From Ptiloglossa arizonensis (Eukaryota; Arthropoda; Insecta; Hymenoptera; Colletidae), in contig NW_027479400.1 in the NCBI RefSeq assembly GCF_051014685.1, forward strand, positions 1-64,000: a DNA stretch of 64,000 nucleotides, read 5' to 3'. Positions 1 to 14,515 of this stretch are shown here, piece by piece. Every line of letters begins with the position of its first letter. Positions within the stretch are counted from its first letter, which is position 1. The position numbers and the translations under genes were made by a program. Under the pieces are notes generated by a model that did no database searches, was not told the DNA's origin, and saw only the letters and a program-made list of their open reading frames with translations.

Positions 1-2022
1 CGTTATACGTTATACGTTATACGTTATACGTTATACGTTATACGTTATACGTTATACGTTATACGTTATACGTTATACGTTATACGTTATACGTTATACG
101 TCATACGTTATACGTTATACGTTATACGTTATACGTTATACGTTATACGTTATACGTTATACGTTATACGTTATACGTTATACGTTATACGTTATACGTT
201 ATACGTTATACGTTATACGTTATACGTTATACGTTATACGTTATACGTTATACGTTATACGTTATACGTTATACGTTATACGTTATACGTTATACGTTAT
301 ACGTTATACGTTATACGTCATACGTTATACGTTATACGTTATACGTTATACGTTATACGTTATACGTTATACGTTATACGTTATACGTTATACGTTATAC
401 GTTATACGTTATACGTTATACGTTATACGTTATACGTTATACGTTATACTACGTTATACGTTATACGTTATATGTAATACGTCATACGTTTTACGTTATA
501 CGTTACACGTTATACCTTATACGTTATACGTTATTCGTTATACGTTATACGTTATACGTTATACGTTATACGTTATACGTAATATGTAATACGTCATACG
601 TTATAAGTTATACGTTATACGTTATACGTTATACGTTATACGTTATACGTTATACGTTATACGTTATACGTTATATGTTATACGTTATACGTTATACGTT
701 ATACGTCATTCGTTATACGTTAGACGTTACACAATATAGGTTATACGTTATACGTTATACGTTATACGTTATACGTTATATGTTATACGTTATACGTTAT
801 ACGTTATACGTTATACGTTATACGTTATACGTTATACGTTATACGTTATACGTTATACGCTGTACGTTATACGCTATACGTTATACGTTATACGTTATAC
901 GTTATACGTTATACGTTATACGTTATACGTTATACGTTATACGTTATACGTTATACGTTATACGTTATACGTTATACGTTATACGTCATACGTTATACGT
1001 CATACGTTATACGTTATACGTTATACGTTATACGTTATACGTTATACGTTATACGTTATACGTTATACGTCATACGTTATACGTCATACGTTATACGTTA
1101 TACGTTATACGTTATACGTTATACGTTATACGTTATACGTTATACGTTATACGTTATACGTTATACGTTATACGTTATACGTTATACGTTATACGTTATA
1201 CGTTATACGTTATACGTTATACGTTATACGTTATACGTTATACGTTATACGTTATACGTTATATGTAATACGTCATACGTTTTACGTTATACGTTACACG
1301 TTATACCTTATACGTTATACGTTATACGTTATACGTTATACGTTATACGTTATACGTTATACGTTATACGTTATACGTTATACGTTATACGTTATACGTT
1401 ATACGTTATACGTTATACGTTATACGTTATACGTTATACGTTATACGTCATACGTTATACGTCATACGTCATACGTTATACGTTATACGTTATACGTTAT
1501 ACGTTATACGTTATACGTTATACGTTATACGTTATACGTTATACGTTATACGTTATACGTTATACGTTATACGTTATACGTTATACGTTATACGTTATAC
1601 GTTATACGTTATACGTTATACGTTATACGTTATACGTTATACGTTATACGTTATACATTATACGTTATATGTTATACGTTATACGTTATACGTTATACGT
1701 CATTCGTTATACGTTAGACGTTACACAATATAGGTTATACGTTATACGTTATACGTTATACGTTATACGTTATACGTTATACGTTATACGTTATACGTTA
1801 TACGTTATACGTTATACGTTATACGTTATACGTTATACGTTATACGTTATACGTTATACGTTATACGTTATACGTTATACGTCATTCGTTATACGTTAAA
1901 CGTTACACAATATAGGTTATACGTTATACGTTATACGTTATACGTTATACGTTATACGTTATACGTTATACGTTATACGTTATACGTTATACGTTATACG
2001 TTATACGTTATACGTTATACGT

Positions 2023-2064
2023 TCTACGTTATACGTTCTACGTTATACGTTATAAGTTAAACGT
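2023..2064. repeat. Marker block J (representative copy)
   Basis: Paired TCTACGT units separated by one perfect unit, followed by TAAACGT. The pair occurs twice in quick succession in each of only three places (near 2023, 10720 and 19641), always just upstream of the first block I of that zone and downstream of the TAAACGT form of block A. Confidence 0.85.
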
Positions 2065-2176
2065 TATACGTTATACGTTACACGTTATACGTTATACGTT
2101 CTACGTTATACGTTCTACGTTATACGTTATACGTTAAACGTTATACGTTATACTTTACACGTTATACGTTATACGT

Positions 2177-2197
2177 TATAGAATATACGTTATAGGT
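2177..2197. repeat. Marker block I (representative copy)
   Basis: Three heptamers: TATAGAA, a perfect unit and TATAGGT. Repeated copies are confined to three zones: 2177-4030, 10871-11940 and 19795-20270. A TATAGTT sub-variant occurs near 11055 and 11372. None was seen to the right of 20.3 kb, so this block dates the three zones as relatives. Confidence 0.85.
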
Positions 2198-4890
2198 TAT
2201 ACGTTGTACGTTATACGTTATACGTTATAAGTTATACGTTATACGTTATACGTTATACGTTATACGTTATACGTTATACGTTATACGTTATACGTTATAC
2301 GTTATACGTTATACGTTATACGTTATACGTTATACGTTATACGTTATACGTTATACGTTATACGTTATACGTTATACGTTATACGTTATAGAATATACGT
2401 TATAGGTTATACGTTATACGTTATACGTTATACGTTATAAGTTATACGATATACGTTATACGTCATAAGTTATACGTTATACGTTATACGTTATACGTTA
2501 TACGTTATACGTTATACGTTATACGTTATACGTTATACGTTAGACGTTATACGTTATACGTTATACGTTATACGTTATACGTTATACGTTATTCGTTATA
2601 GAATATACGTTATAGGTTATACGTTATACGTTATACGTTATACGTTATACGTTATACGTTATACGTTATACGTTATAGAATATACGTTATAGGTTATACG
2701 TTATACGTTATACGTTATACGTTATAAGTTATACGTTATACGTTATACGTTATACGTTATACGTTATACGTTATACGTTATACGTTATACGTTATACGTT
2801 ATACGTTATACGTTATACGTTATACGTTATACGTTATACGTTATACGTCATTCGTTATACGTTAGACGTTACACAATATAGGTTATACGTTATACGTTAT
2901 ACGTTATACGTTATACGTTATACGTTATACGATATACGTTATACGTTATACGTTATACGTTATACGATATACGTTATACGTTATACGTTATACGTTATAC
3001 GCTATACGTTATACGTTATACGTTATACGTTATACGTTATACGTTATACGTTATACGTTATACGTCATACGTTATACGTTATACGTTATACGTTCTACGT
3101 TATACGTTATATAATATGTTATACGTTATACGTTATACGTTATACGTTATACGTTATACGTTATACGTTATACGTTATACGTTATACGTTATACGTTATA
3201 CGTTATACGTTATACGTTATACGTTATACGTTATACGTTATACGTTATACGTTATACGTTATACGTTATACGTTATACGTTATACGTTATACGTTATACG
3301 TTATACGTTATACGTTATACGTTATACGTTATACGTTATAGAATATACGTTATAGGTTATACGTTATACGTTATACGTTATACGTTATAGAATATACGTT
3401 ATAGGTTATACGTTATACGTTATACGTTATACGTTACACGTTATAAGTTATACGTTATACGTTATACGTTATACGTTATACGTTATACGTTATACGTTAT
3501 ACGTTATACGTTATACGTTATACGTTATACGTTATACGTTATACGTTATACGTTATACGTTATACGTTATACGTTATACGTTATACGTTATACGTTATAC
3601 GTTATACGTTATACGTTATACGTTATACGTTATACGTTATACGTTATACGTTATACGTTATACGTTATACGTTATACGTTATACGTTATACGTTATACGT
3701 TATACGTTATACGTTATACGTTATACGTTATACGTTGTACGTTATACGTTATACGTTATACGTTATACGTTAGATGTTACACAATATAGGTTATACGTTA
3801 TACGTTATACGTTAGATGTTACACAATATAGGTTATACGTTATACGTTATACGTTATACGTTATACGTTATACGTTATACGTTATACGTTATACGTTATA
3901 CGTTATACGTTATACGTTATACGTTATACGTTATACGTTATACGTTATACGTTATACGTTATACGTTATACGTTATACGTTATACGTTATACGTTATACG
4001 TTATACGTTATAGAATATACGTTATAGGTTATACGTTATACGTTATACGTTATACGTTATACGTTATACGTTATAAGTTATACGTTATACGTTATACGTT
4101 ATACGTTATACGTTTTACGTTATACGGTATACGTTATACGTTGTACCTTATACGTTATACGTCATTCGTTATACGTTAGACGTTACACAATATAGGTTAT
4201 ACGTTATACGTTATACGTTATACGCTATACGTTATACGTTATACGCTATACGTTATACGTTATACGTTATACGTTATACGTTATACGTTATACGTAATAT
4301 GTAATACGTCATACGTTTTACGTTATACGCTATGCGTTATACGTTATACGTTATACGTTATACGTTATACGTTATACGTTATACGTTATACGTTATACGT
4401 TATACGTCATTCGTTATACGTTAGACGTTACACAATATAGGTTATACGTTATACGTTATACGTTATACGTTATACGTTATACGTTATACGTTATACGTTA
4501 TACGTTATACGTTATACGTTATACGTTATACGTTATACGTAATACGTTATACGTTATACGTTATACGTTATACGTTATACGTTATACGTTATACGTTATA
4601 CGTTATACGTTATACGTTATACGTTATACGTTATACGTTATACTTTATACGTTATACGTTATACGTTATACGTTATACGTTATACGTTATACGTTATACG
4701 TTATACGTTATACGTTATACGTTATACGTTATACGTTATACGTTATACGTTATACGTTATACGTTATACGTCATACGTTATACGTTATACGTTATACGTT
4801 ATACGTTATACGTTATACGTTATACGTTATACGTTATACGTTATACGTTATACGTTATACGTTATACGTTATACGTTATACGTTATACGT

Positions 4891-4939
4891 TATATGTAAT
4901 ACGTCATACGTTTTACGTTATACGTTACACGTTATACCT
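4891..4939. repeat. Marker block B (representative copy)
   Basis: Seven heptamers in fixed order: TATATGT, AATACGT, CATACGT, TTTACGT, a perfect unit, then TACACGT and TATACCT. It recurs throughout both arms, for example near 6170, 7340, 9280, 13780, 18185, 25170, 31194, 36718, 42191, 49294, 55173 and 61490. It is usually followed after 8-11 perfect units by block C (then A) or by block E. It is one of the two alternative lead-ins to the C-A pair. Confidence 0.9.
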
Positions 4940-5121
4940 TATACGTTATACGTTATACGTTATACGTTATACGTTATACGTTATACGTTATACGTTATAC
5001 GTAATATGTAATACGTCATACGTTATACGCTGTACGTTATACGTTATACGTTATACGTTATACGTTATACGTTATACGTTATACGTTATATGTTATACGT
5101 TATACGTTATACGTTATACGT

Positions 5122-5156
5122 CATTCGTTATACGTTAGACGTTACACAATATAGGT
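5122..5156. repeat. Marker block A (representative copy)
   Basis: Five heptamers containing CATTCGT, TAGACGT, TACACAA and TATAGGT in fixed order, usually preceded about four units earlier by TATATGT. By eye it occurs 57 times across both arms, for example near 719, 1711, 6424, 7596, 13427, 19261, 25423, 30854, 36972, 41445, 49544, 56486, 58498 and 62810. Sub-variants replace TAGACGT with TAAACGT (near 1896, 10586, 19472) or TAGATGT (near 3770, 3811, 11749). It is the most widespread higher-order marker. Its TATAGGT closes one of the three forward frames, which argues against coding. Confidence 0.9.
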
Positions 5157-5282
5157 TATACGTTATACGTTATACGTTATACGTTATACGTTATATGTTA
5201 TACGTTATACGTTATACGTTATACGTTATACGTTATACGTTATACGTTATACGTTATACGTTATACGTTATACGTTATACGT

Positions 5283-5310
5283 TATACGCTGTACGTTATA
5301 CGCTATACGT
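5283..5310. repeat. Marker block G (representative copy)
   Basis: Four heptamers, TATACGC, TGTACGT, TATACGC and a perfect unit. It is found a fixed short distance after many A blocks, for example near 858, 7748, 9688, 15303, 21775, 31533, 34373, 37064, 41534, 49753 and 60152. Some copies keep only one of the two TATACGC units. Confidence 0.85.
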
Positions 5311-5513
5311 TATACGTTATACGTTATACGTTATACGTTATACGTTATACGTTATACGTTATACGTTATACGTTATACGTTATACGTTATACGTTATACG
5401 TCATACTTTATACGTTATACGTTATACGTTATACGTTATACGTTACACGTTATACGTTATACGTTATACGTTATACGTTATACGTTATACGTTATAGGTT
5501 ATACGTTATACGT

Positions 5514-5555
5514 TATACGATATACGTTATAGGTCATACCTTATACGTGATACGT
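5514..5555. repeat. Marker block F (representative copy)
   Basis: Six heptamers: TATACGA, a perfect unit, TATAGGT, CATACCT, a perfect unit, GATACGT. It is the second type of lead-in to the C-A pair. Other copies lie near 6703, 8633, 13200, 15998, 22468, 23690, 24679, 30638, 36173, 40645, 44488, 46000, 47198, 55487, 56278, 57957, 58263 and 63767. Copies in the right arm at 55487, 56278, 57957 and 63767 share TATAAGT in place of TATAGGT, so they form a sub-lineage. The copy near 23690 has lost one base. Confidence 0.88.
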
Positions 5556-6035
5556 TATACGTTATACGTTATACGTTATACGTTATACGTTATACGTTAT
5601 ACGTTATACGTAATATGTAATACGTCATACGTTATAAGTTAAACGTTATACGTTATACGTTATACGTTATACGTTATACGTTATACGTTATACGTTATAC
5701 GTTATACGTAATATGTAATACGTCATACGTTTTACGTTATACGTTATACGTTATACGTTATACGTTATACGTTATACGTTATACGTTATACGTTATACGT
5801 TATACGTTATACGTTATACGTTATACGTTATACGTTATACGTTATACGTCATACGTTATACGTTATACGTTATACGTTATACGTTATACGTTATACGTTA
5901 TACGTTATACGTTATACGTTATACGTTATACGTTATACGTTATACGTTATACGTTATACGTTATACGTTATACGTTATACGTTATACGTTATACGTTATA
6001 CGTTATACGTTATACGTTATACGTTATACGTTATA

Positions 6036-7973
6036 CGTCATACGTTATACGTTATACGTTATACGTTATACGTTATACGTTATACGTTATACGTTATACG
6101 TTATACGTTATACGTTATACGTTATACGTTATACGTTATACGTTATACGTTATACTACGTTATACGTTATACGTTATATGTAATACGTCATACGTTTTAC
6201 GTTATACGTTACACGTTATACCTTATACGTTATACGTTATACGTTATACGTTATACGTTATACGTTATACGTTATACGTTATACGTAATATGTAATACGT
6301 CATACGTTATAAGTTATACGTTATACGTTATACGTTATACGTTATACGTTATACGTTATACGTTATACGTTATACGTTATATGTTATACGTTATACGTTA
6401 TACGTTATACGTCATTCGTTATACGTTAGACGTTACACAATATAGGTTATACGTTATACGTTATACGTTATACGTTATACGTTATATGTTATACGTTATA
6501 CGTTATACGTTATACGTTATACGTTATACGTTATACGTTATACGTTATACGTTATACGTTATACGTTATACGTTATACGTCATACTTTATACGTTATACG
6601 TTATACGTTATACGTTATACGTTACACGTTATACGTTATACGTTATACGTTATACGTTATACGTTATACGTTATAGGTTATACGTTATACGTTATACGAT
6701 ATACGTTATAGGTCATACCTTATACGTGATACGTTATACGTTATACGTTATACGTTATACGTTATACGTTATACGTTATACGTTATACGTAATATGTAAT
6801 ACGTCATACGTTATAAGTTAAACGTTATACGTTATACGTTATACGTTATACGTTATACGTTATACGTTATACGTTATACGTTATACGTAATATGTAATAC
6901 GTCATACGTTTTACGTTATACGTTATACGTTATACGTTATACGTTATACGTTATACGTTAAACGTTATACGTTATACGTTATACGTTATACGTTATACGT
7001 TATACGTTATACGTTATACGTCATACGTTATACGTTATACGTTATACGTTATACGTTATACGTTATACGTTATACGTTATACGTTATACGTTATACGTTA
7101 TACGTTATACGTTATACGTTATACGTTATACGTTATACGTTATACGTTATACGTTATACGTTATACGTTATACGTTATACGTTATACGTTATACGTTATA
7201 CGTTATACGTCATACGTTATACGTTATACGTTATACGTTATACGTTATACGTTATACGTTATACGTTATACGTTATACGTTATAAGTTATACGTTATACG
7301 TTATACGTTATACGTTATACGTTATACTACGTTATACGTTATACGTTATATGTAATACGTCATACGTTTTACGTTATACGTTACACGTTATACCTTATAC
7401 GTTATACGTTATACGTTATACGTTATACGTTATACGTTATACGTTATACGTTATACGTAATATGTAATACGTCATACGTTATAAGTTATACGTTATACGT
7501 TATACGTTATACGTTATACGTTATACGTTATACGTTAGACGTTATACGTTATATGTTATACGTTATACGTTATACGTTATACGTCATTCGTTATACGTTA
7601 GACGTTACACAATATAGGTTATACGTTATACGTTATACGTTATACGTTATACGTTATATGTTATACGTTATACGTTATACGTTATACGTTATACGTTATA
7701 CGTTATACGTTATACGTTATACGTTATACGTTATACGTTATACGTTATACGCTGTACGTTATACGCTATACGTTATACGTTATACGTTATACGTTATACG
7801 TTATACGTTATACGTTATACGTTATACGTTATACGTTATACGTTATACGTTATACGTTATACGTTATACGTCATACGTTATACGTCATACGTTATACGTT
7901 AGACGTTATACGTTATACGTTATACGTTATACGTTATACGTTATACGTTATACGTTATACGTTATACGTTATA
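6036..7973. repeat. 1,938-bp tandem duplication, copy 1
   Basis: Every marker position tested recurs exactly 1,938 bp downstream: block A at 6381 and 8319, block A at 7553 and 9491, and the three-base insertion unit TACTACG at 6153 and 8091 and at 7325 and 9263. 1,938 is 7 x 276 + 6, which matches two 3-bp insertions per copy. Start and end are inferred from a CATACGT unit at 6036/7974 that has no counterpart at 9912. Confidence 0.85.
6287..6314. repeat. Marker block C (representative copy)
   Basis: Four heptamers: AATATGT, AATACGT, CATACGT and TATAAGT. It is almost always followed 8-11 units later by block A and preceded by block B or block F. Other copies lie near 7461, 8725, 13895, 16691, 22554, 31304, 36836, 41307, 46089, 49405, 55573 and 63853. 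TATAAGT puts a TAA in one forward frame and so breaks the long forward open frames. Confidence 0.9.
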
Positions 7974-9911
7974 CGTCATACGTTATACGTTATACGTTAT
8001 ACGTTATACGTTATACGTTATACGTTATACGTTATACGTTATACGTTATACGTTATACGTTATACGTTATACGTTATACGTTATACGTTATACTACGTTA
8101 TACGTTATACGTTATATGTAATACGTCATACGTTTTACGTTATACGTTACACGTTATACCTTATACGTTATACGTTATACGTTATACGTTATACGTTATA
8201 CGTTATACGTTATACGTTATACGTAATATGTAATACGTCATACGTTATAAGTTATACGTTATACGTTATACGTTATACGTTATACGTTATACGTTATACG
8301 TTATACGTTATACGTTATATGTTATACGTTATACGTTATACGTTATACGTCATTCGTTATACGTTAGACGTTACACAATATAGGTTATACGTTATACGTT
8401 ATACGTTATACGTTATACGTTATATGTTATACGTTATACGTTATACGTTATACGTTATACGTTATACGTTATACGTTATACGTTATACGTTATACGTTAT
8501 ACGTTATACGTTATACGTCATACTTTATACGTTATACGTTATACGTTATACGTTATACGTTACACGTTATACGTTATACGTTATACGTTATACGTTATAC
8601 GTTATACGTTATAGGTTATACGTTATACGTTATACGATATACGTTATAGGTCATACCTTATACGTGATACGTTATACGTTATACGTTATACGTTATACGT
8701 TATACGTTATACGTTATACGTTATACGTAATATGTAATACGTCATACGTTATAAGTTAAACGTTATACGTTATACGTTATACGTTATACGTTATACGTTA
8801 TACGTTATACGTTATACGTTATACGTAATATGTAATACGTCATACGTTTTACGTTATACGTTATACGTTATACGTTATACGTTATACGTTATACGTTAAA
8901 CGTTATACGTTATACGTTATACGTTATACGTTATACGTTATACGTTATACGTTATACGTCATACGTTATACGTTATACGTTATACGTTATACGTTATACG
9001 TTATACGTTATACGTTATACGTTATACGTTATACGTTATACGTTATACGTTATACGTTATACGTTATACGTTATACGTTATACGTTATACGTTATACGTT
9101 ATACGTTATACGTTATACGTTATACGTTATACGTTATACGTTATACGTCATACGTTATACGTTATACGTTATACGTTATACGTTATACGTTATACGTTAT
9201 ACGTTATACGTTATACGTTATAAGTTATACGTTATACGTTATACGTTATACGTTATACGTTATACTACGTTATACGTTATACGTTATATGTAATACGTCA
9301 TACGTTTTACGTTATACGTTACACGTTATACCTTATACGTTATACGTTATACGTTATACGTTATACGTTATACGTTATACGTTATACGTTATACGTAATA
9401 TGTAATACGTCATACGTTATAAGTTATACGTTATACGTTATACGTTATACGTTATACGTTATACGTTATACGTTAGACGTTATACGTTATATGTTATACG
9501 TTATACGTTATACGTTATACGTCATTCGTTATACGTTAGACGTTACACAATATAGGTTATACGTTATACGTTATACGTTATACGTTATACGTTATATGTT
9601 ATACGTTATACGTTATACGTTATACGTTATACGTTATACGTTATACGTTATACGTTATACGTTATACGTTATACGTTATACGTTATACGCTGTACGTTAT
9701 ACGCTATACGTTATACGTTATACGTTATACGTTATACGTTATACGTTATACGTTATACGTTATACGTTATACGTTATACGTTATACGTTATACGTTATAC
9801 GTTATACGTCATACGTTATACGTCATACGTTATACGTTAGACGTTATACGTTATACGTTATACGTTATACGTTATACGTTATACGTTATACGTTATACGT
9901 TATACGTTATA
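7974..9911. repeat. 1,938-bp tandem duplication, copy 2
   Basis: Second copy of the 6036-7973 segment, directly adjacent. At the markers checked I found no differences from copy 1, so the event is recent or the assembly has been duplicated here. Confidence 0.85.
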
Positions 9912-10364
9912 CGTTATACGTTATACGTTATACGTTATATGTAATACGTCATACGTTTTACGTTATACGTTACACGTTATACCTTATACGTTATACGTTA
10001 TACGTTATACGTTATACGTTATACGTTATACGTTATACGTTATACGTTATACGTTATACGTTATACGTTATACGTTATACGTTATACGTTATACGTTATA
10101 CGTTATACGTTATACGTTATACGTTATACGTTATACGTTATACGTTATACGTCATACGTTATACGTCATACGTCATACGTTATACGTTATACGTTATACG
10201 TTATACGTTATACGTTATACGTTATACGTTATACGTTATACGTTATACGTTATACGTTATACGTTATACGTTATACGTTATACGTTATACGTTATACGTT
10301 ATACGTTATACGTTATACGTTATACGTTATACGTTATACGTTATACGTTATACGTTATACGTTA

Positions 10365-10907
10365 TATGTTATACGTTATACGTTATACGTTATACGTCAT
10401 TCGTTATACGTTAGACGTTACACAATATAGGTTATACGTTATACGTTATACGTTATACGTTATACGTTATACGTTATACGTTATACGTTATACGTTATAC
10501 GTTATACGTTATACGTTATACGTTATACGTTATACGTTATACGTTATACGTTATACGTTATACGTTATACGTCATTCGTTATACGTTAAACGTTACACAA
10601 TATAGGTTATACGTTATACGTTATACGTTATACGTTATACGTTATACGTTATACGTTATACGTTATACGTTATACGTTATACGTTATACGTTATACGTTA
10701 TACGTTATACGTTATACGTTCTACGTTATACGTTCTACGTTATACGTTATACGTTAAACGTTATACGTTATACGTTACACGTTATACGTTATACGTTCTA
10801 CGTTATACGTTCTACGTTATACGTTATACGTTAAACGTTATACGTTATACTTTACACGTTATACGTTATACGTTATAGAATATACGTTATAGGTTATACG
10901 TTGTACG
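10365..10907. repeat. I/J module, copy 2
   Basis: Same marker order as 1668-2210, offset 8,697 bp. The second block A and the first J have each shifted by one heptamer in opposite senses, so the total span is conserved. Confidence 0.8.
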
Positions 10908-12525
10908 TTATACGTTATACGTTATAAGTTATACGTTATACGTTATACGTTATACGTTATACGTTATACGTTATACGTTACACGTTATACGTTATACGTT
11001 ATACGTTATACGTTATACGTTATACGTTATACGTTATACGTTATAGAATATACGTTATAGTTTATACGTTATACGTTATACGTTATACGTTATAGAATAT
11101 ACGTTATAGGTTATACGTTATACGTTACACGTTATACGTTACACGTTATAAGTTATACGTTATACGTTATACGTTATACGTTATACGTTATACGTTATAC
11201 GTTATACGTTATACGTTATACGTTATACGTTATACGTTACACGTTATACGTTATACGTTATACGTTATACGTTATACGTTATACGTTATACGTTATACGT
11301 TATACGTTATACGTTATACGTTATACGTTATACGTTATACGTTATACGTTATACGTTATAGAATATACGTTATAGTTTATACGTTATACGTTATACGTTA
11401 TACGTTATAGAATATACGTTATAGGTTATACGTTATACGTTACACGTTATACGTTACACGTTATAAGTTATACGTTATACGTTATACGTTATACGTTATA
11501 CGTTATACGTTATACGTTATACGTTATACGTTATACGTTATACGTTATACGTTATACGTTATACGTTATACGTTATACGTTATACGTTATACGTTATACG
11601 TTATACGTTATACGTTATACGTTATACGTTATACGTTATACGTTATACGTTATACGTTATACGTTATACGTTATACGTTATACGTTATACGTTATACGTT
11701 ATACGTTGTACGTTATACGTTATACGTTATACGTTATACGTTAGATGTTACACAATATAGGTTATACGTTATACGTTATACGTTATACGTTATACGTTAT
11801 ACGTTATACGTTATACGTTATACGTTATACGTTATACGTTATACGTTATACGTTATACGTTATACGTTATACGTTATACGTTATACGTTATACGTTATAC
11901 GTTATACGTTATACGTTATAGAATATACGTTATAGGTTATACGTTATACGTTATACGTTATACGTTATACGTTATACGTTATAAGTTATACGTTATACGT
12001 TATACGTTATACGTTATACGTTATACGTTATACGGTATACGTTATACGTTGTACCTTATACGTTATACGTCATTCGTTATACGTTAGACGTTACACAATA
12101 TAGGTTATACGTTATACGTTATACGTTATACGTTATACGTTATACGTTATACGTTATACGTTATACGTTATACGTTATACGTTATACGTTATACGTTATA
12201 CGTTATACGTTATACGTTATACGTTATACGTTATACGCTATACGTTATACGTTATACGCTATACGTTATACGTTATACGTTATACGTTATACGTTATACG
12301 TCATACATTATACGTTAGACGTTACACGTTATACGTTATACTTTATACGTTATACGTTATACGTTATACGTTATACGTTATACGTTATACGTTATACGTT
12401 ATACGTTATACGTTATACGTAATATGTAATACGTCATACGTTTTACGTTATACGTTATACGTTATACGTTATACGTTATACGTTATACGTTATACGTTAT
12501 ACGTTATACGTTATACGTTATACGT

Positions 12526-12567
12526 AATATGTAATACGTCATACGTTTTACGTTATACGCTATGCGT
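12526..12567. repeat. Marker block D (representative copy)
   Basis: Six heptamers that start like block C (AATATGT, AATACGT, CATACGT) but continue TTTACGT, TATACGC, TATGCGT. Other copies lie near 4300, 13022, 17660, 23513, 25642, 30456, 36000, 40470, 45826, 47026, 59228 and 61921. A CATACTT unit, then TACACGT and block F, typically follow, giving the D-F-C-A module. A diverged copy with CCATACGT and TATACAC (15825 and 22296) marks a recent duplication. Confidence 0.88.
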
Positions 12568-12896
12568 TATACGTTATACGTTATACGTTATACGTTATAC
12601 GTTATACGTTATACGTTATACGTTATACGTTATACGTCATTCGTTATACGTTAGACGTTACACAATATAGGTTATACGTTATACGTTATACGTTATACGT
12701 TATACGTTATACGTTATACGTTATACGTTATACGTTATACGTTATACGTTATACGTTATACGTAATACGTTATACGTTATACGTTATACGTTATACGTTT
12801 TACGTTATACGTTATACGTTATACGTTATACGTTATACGTTATACGTTATACGTTATACGTTATACGTTATACGTTATACGTTATACGTTATACGT

Positions 12897-13948
12897 TATA
12901 GGTTCTACGTTATACGTTATACGTTATACGTTATACGTTATACGTTATACGTTATACGTTATACGTTATACGTTATACGTTCTACGTTATACGTTATACG
13001 TTATACGTTATACGTTATACGTAATATGTAATACGTCATACGTTTTACGTTATACGCTATGCGTTATACGTTATACGTTATACGTCATACTTTATACGTT
13101 ATACGTTATACGTTATACGTTATACGTTACACGTTATACGTTATACGTTATACGTTATACGTTATACGTTATACGTTATAGGTTATACGTTATACGTTAT
13201 ACGATATACGTTATAGGTCATACCTTATACGTGATACGTTATACGTTATACGTTATACGTTATACGTTATACGTTATACGTTATACGTAATATGTAATAC
13301 GTCATACGTTATAAGTTATACGTTATACGTTATACGTTATACGTTATACGTTATACGTTATACGTTATACGTTATACGTTATATGTTATACGTTATACGT
13401 TATACGTTATACGTCATTCGTTATACGTTAGACGTTACACAATATAGGTTATACGTTATACGTTATACGTTATACGATATACGTTATACGTTATACGTTA
13501 TACGTTATACGTTATACGTTATACGTTATACGTTATACGTTATACGTTATACGTTATACGTTATACGTTATACGTTATACGTTATACGTTATACGTTATA
13601 CGTTATACGTTATACGTTATACGTTATACGTTATACGTTATACGTTATACGTTATACGTTATACGTTATACGTTATACGTTATACGTTATACGTTATACG
13701 TTATACGTTATACGTTATACGTCATACGTTATACGTTATACGTTATACGTTATACGTTATACGTTATACGTTATACGTTATATGTAATACGTCATACGTT
13801 TTACGTTATACGTTACACGTTATACCTTATACGTTATACGTTATACGTTATACGTTATACGTTATACGTTATACGTTATACGTTATACGTTATACGTAAT
13901 ATGTAATACGTCATACGTTATAAGTTATACGTTATACGTTATACGTTA
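12897..13948. repeat. Segmental duplication, copy 1 (offset 2,796 bp)
   Basis: The TATAGGT-TCTACGT pair, CATACTT, blocks F, C and A, a following B and a further C all recur 2,796 bp downstream at 15693-16744. Block A copies at 13383 and 16179 lead into matching 134-codon forward open frames. To the left, markers drift by two units. To the right, the copies diverge after block C. Confidence 0.75.
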
Positions 13949-14515
13949 TACGTTATACGTTATACGTTATACGTTATACGTTATACGTTATATGTTATAC
14001 GTTATACGTTATACGTTATACGTTATACGTTATACGTCATTCGTTATACGTTAGACGTTACACAATATAGGTTATACGTTATACGTTATACGTTATACGT
14101 TATACGTTATACGTTATACGTTATACGTTATACGTTATACGTTATACGTTATACGTTATACGTTATACGTTATACGTTATACGTTATACGTTATACGTTA
14201 TACGTTATACGTTATACGTTATACGTTATACGTTATACGTTATACGTTATACGTTATACGTTGTACGTTATACGCTGTACGTTATACGCTATACGTTATA
14301 CGTTATACGTTATACGTTATACGTTATACGTTATACGTTATACGTTATACGTTATACGCTATACGTTATACGTTATACGTTATACGTTATACGTTATACG
14401 TTATACGTCATACGTTATACGTTATACGTTATACGTTATACGTTATACGTTATACGTTATACGTTATACGTTATACGTTATACGTTATATGTAATACGTC
14501 ATACGTTTTACGTTA

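Larger units (their letters stand above)
1668..2210. repeat. I/J module, copy 1
   Basis: Ordered string: block A, block A with TAAACGT, two J blocks, a TACTTTACACG unit pair, block I, then TGTACGT. The same order recurs at 10365-10907 with an identical overall span of 535 bp between first and last markers, and at 19216-19828 with a span of 605 bp. Confidence 0.8.

Noticed and set aside
6287..6314. CRE-like half-sites (TACGTCA) in blocks B, C and D
   Set aside because: The TACGTCA string arises from a single T-to-C change in the heptamer and is present wherever a CATACGT unit follows a perfect or AATACGT unit. Nothing suggests a regulatory role.
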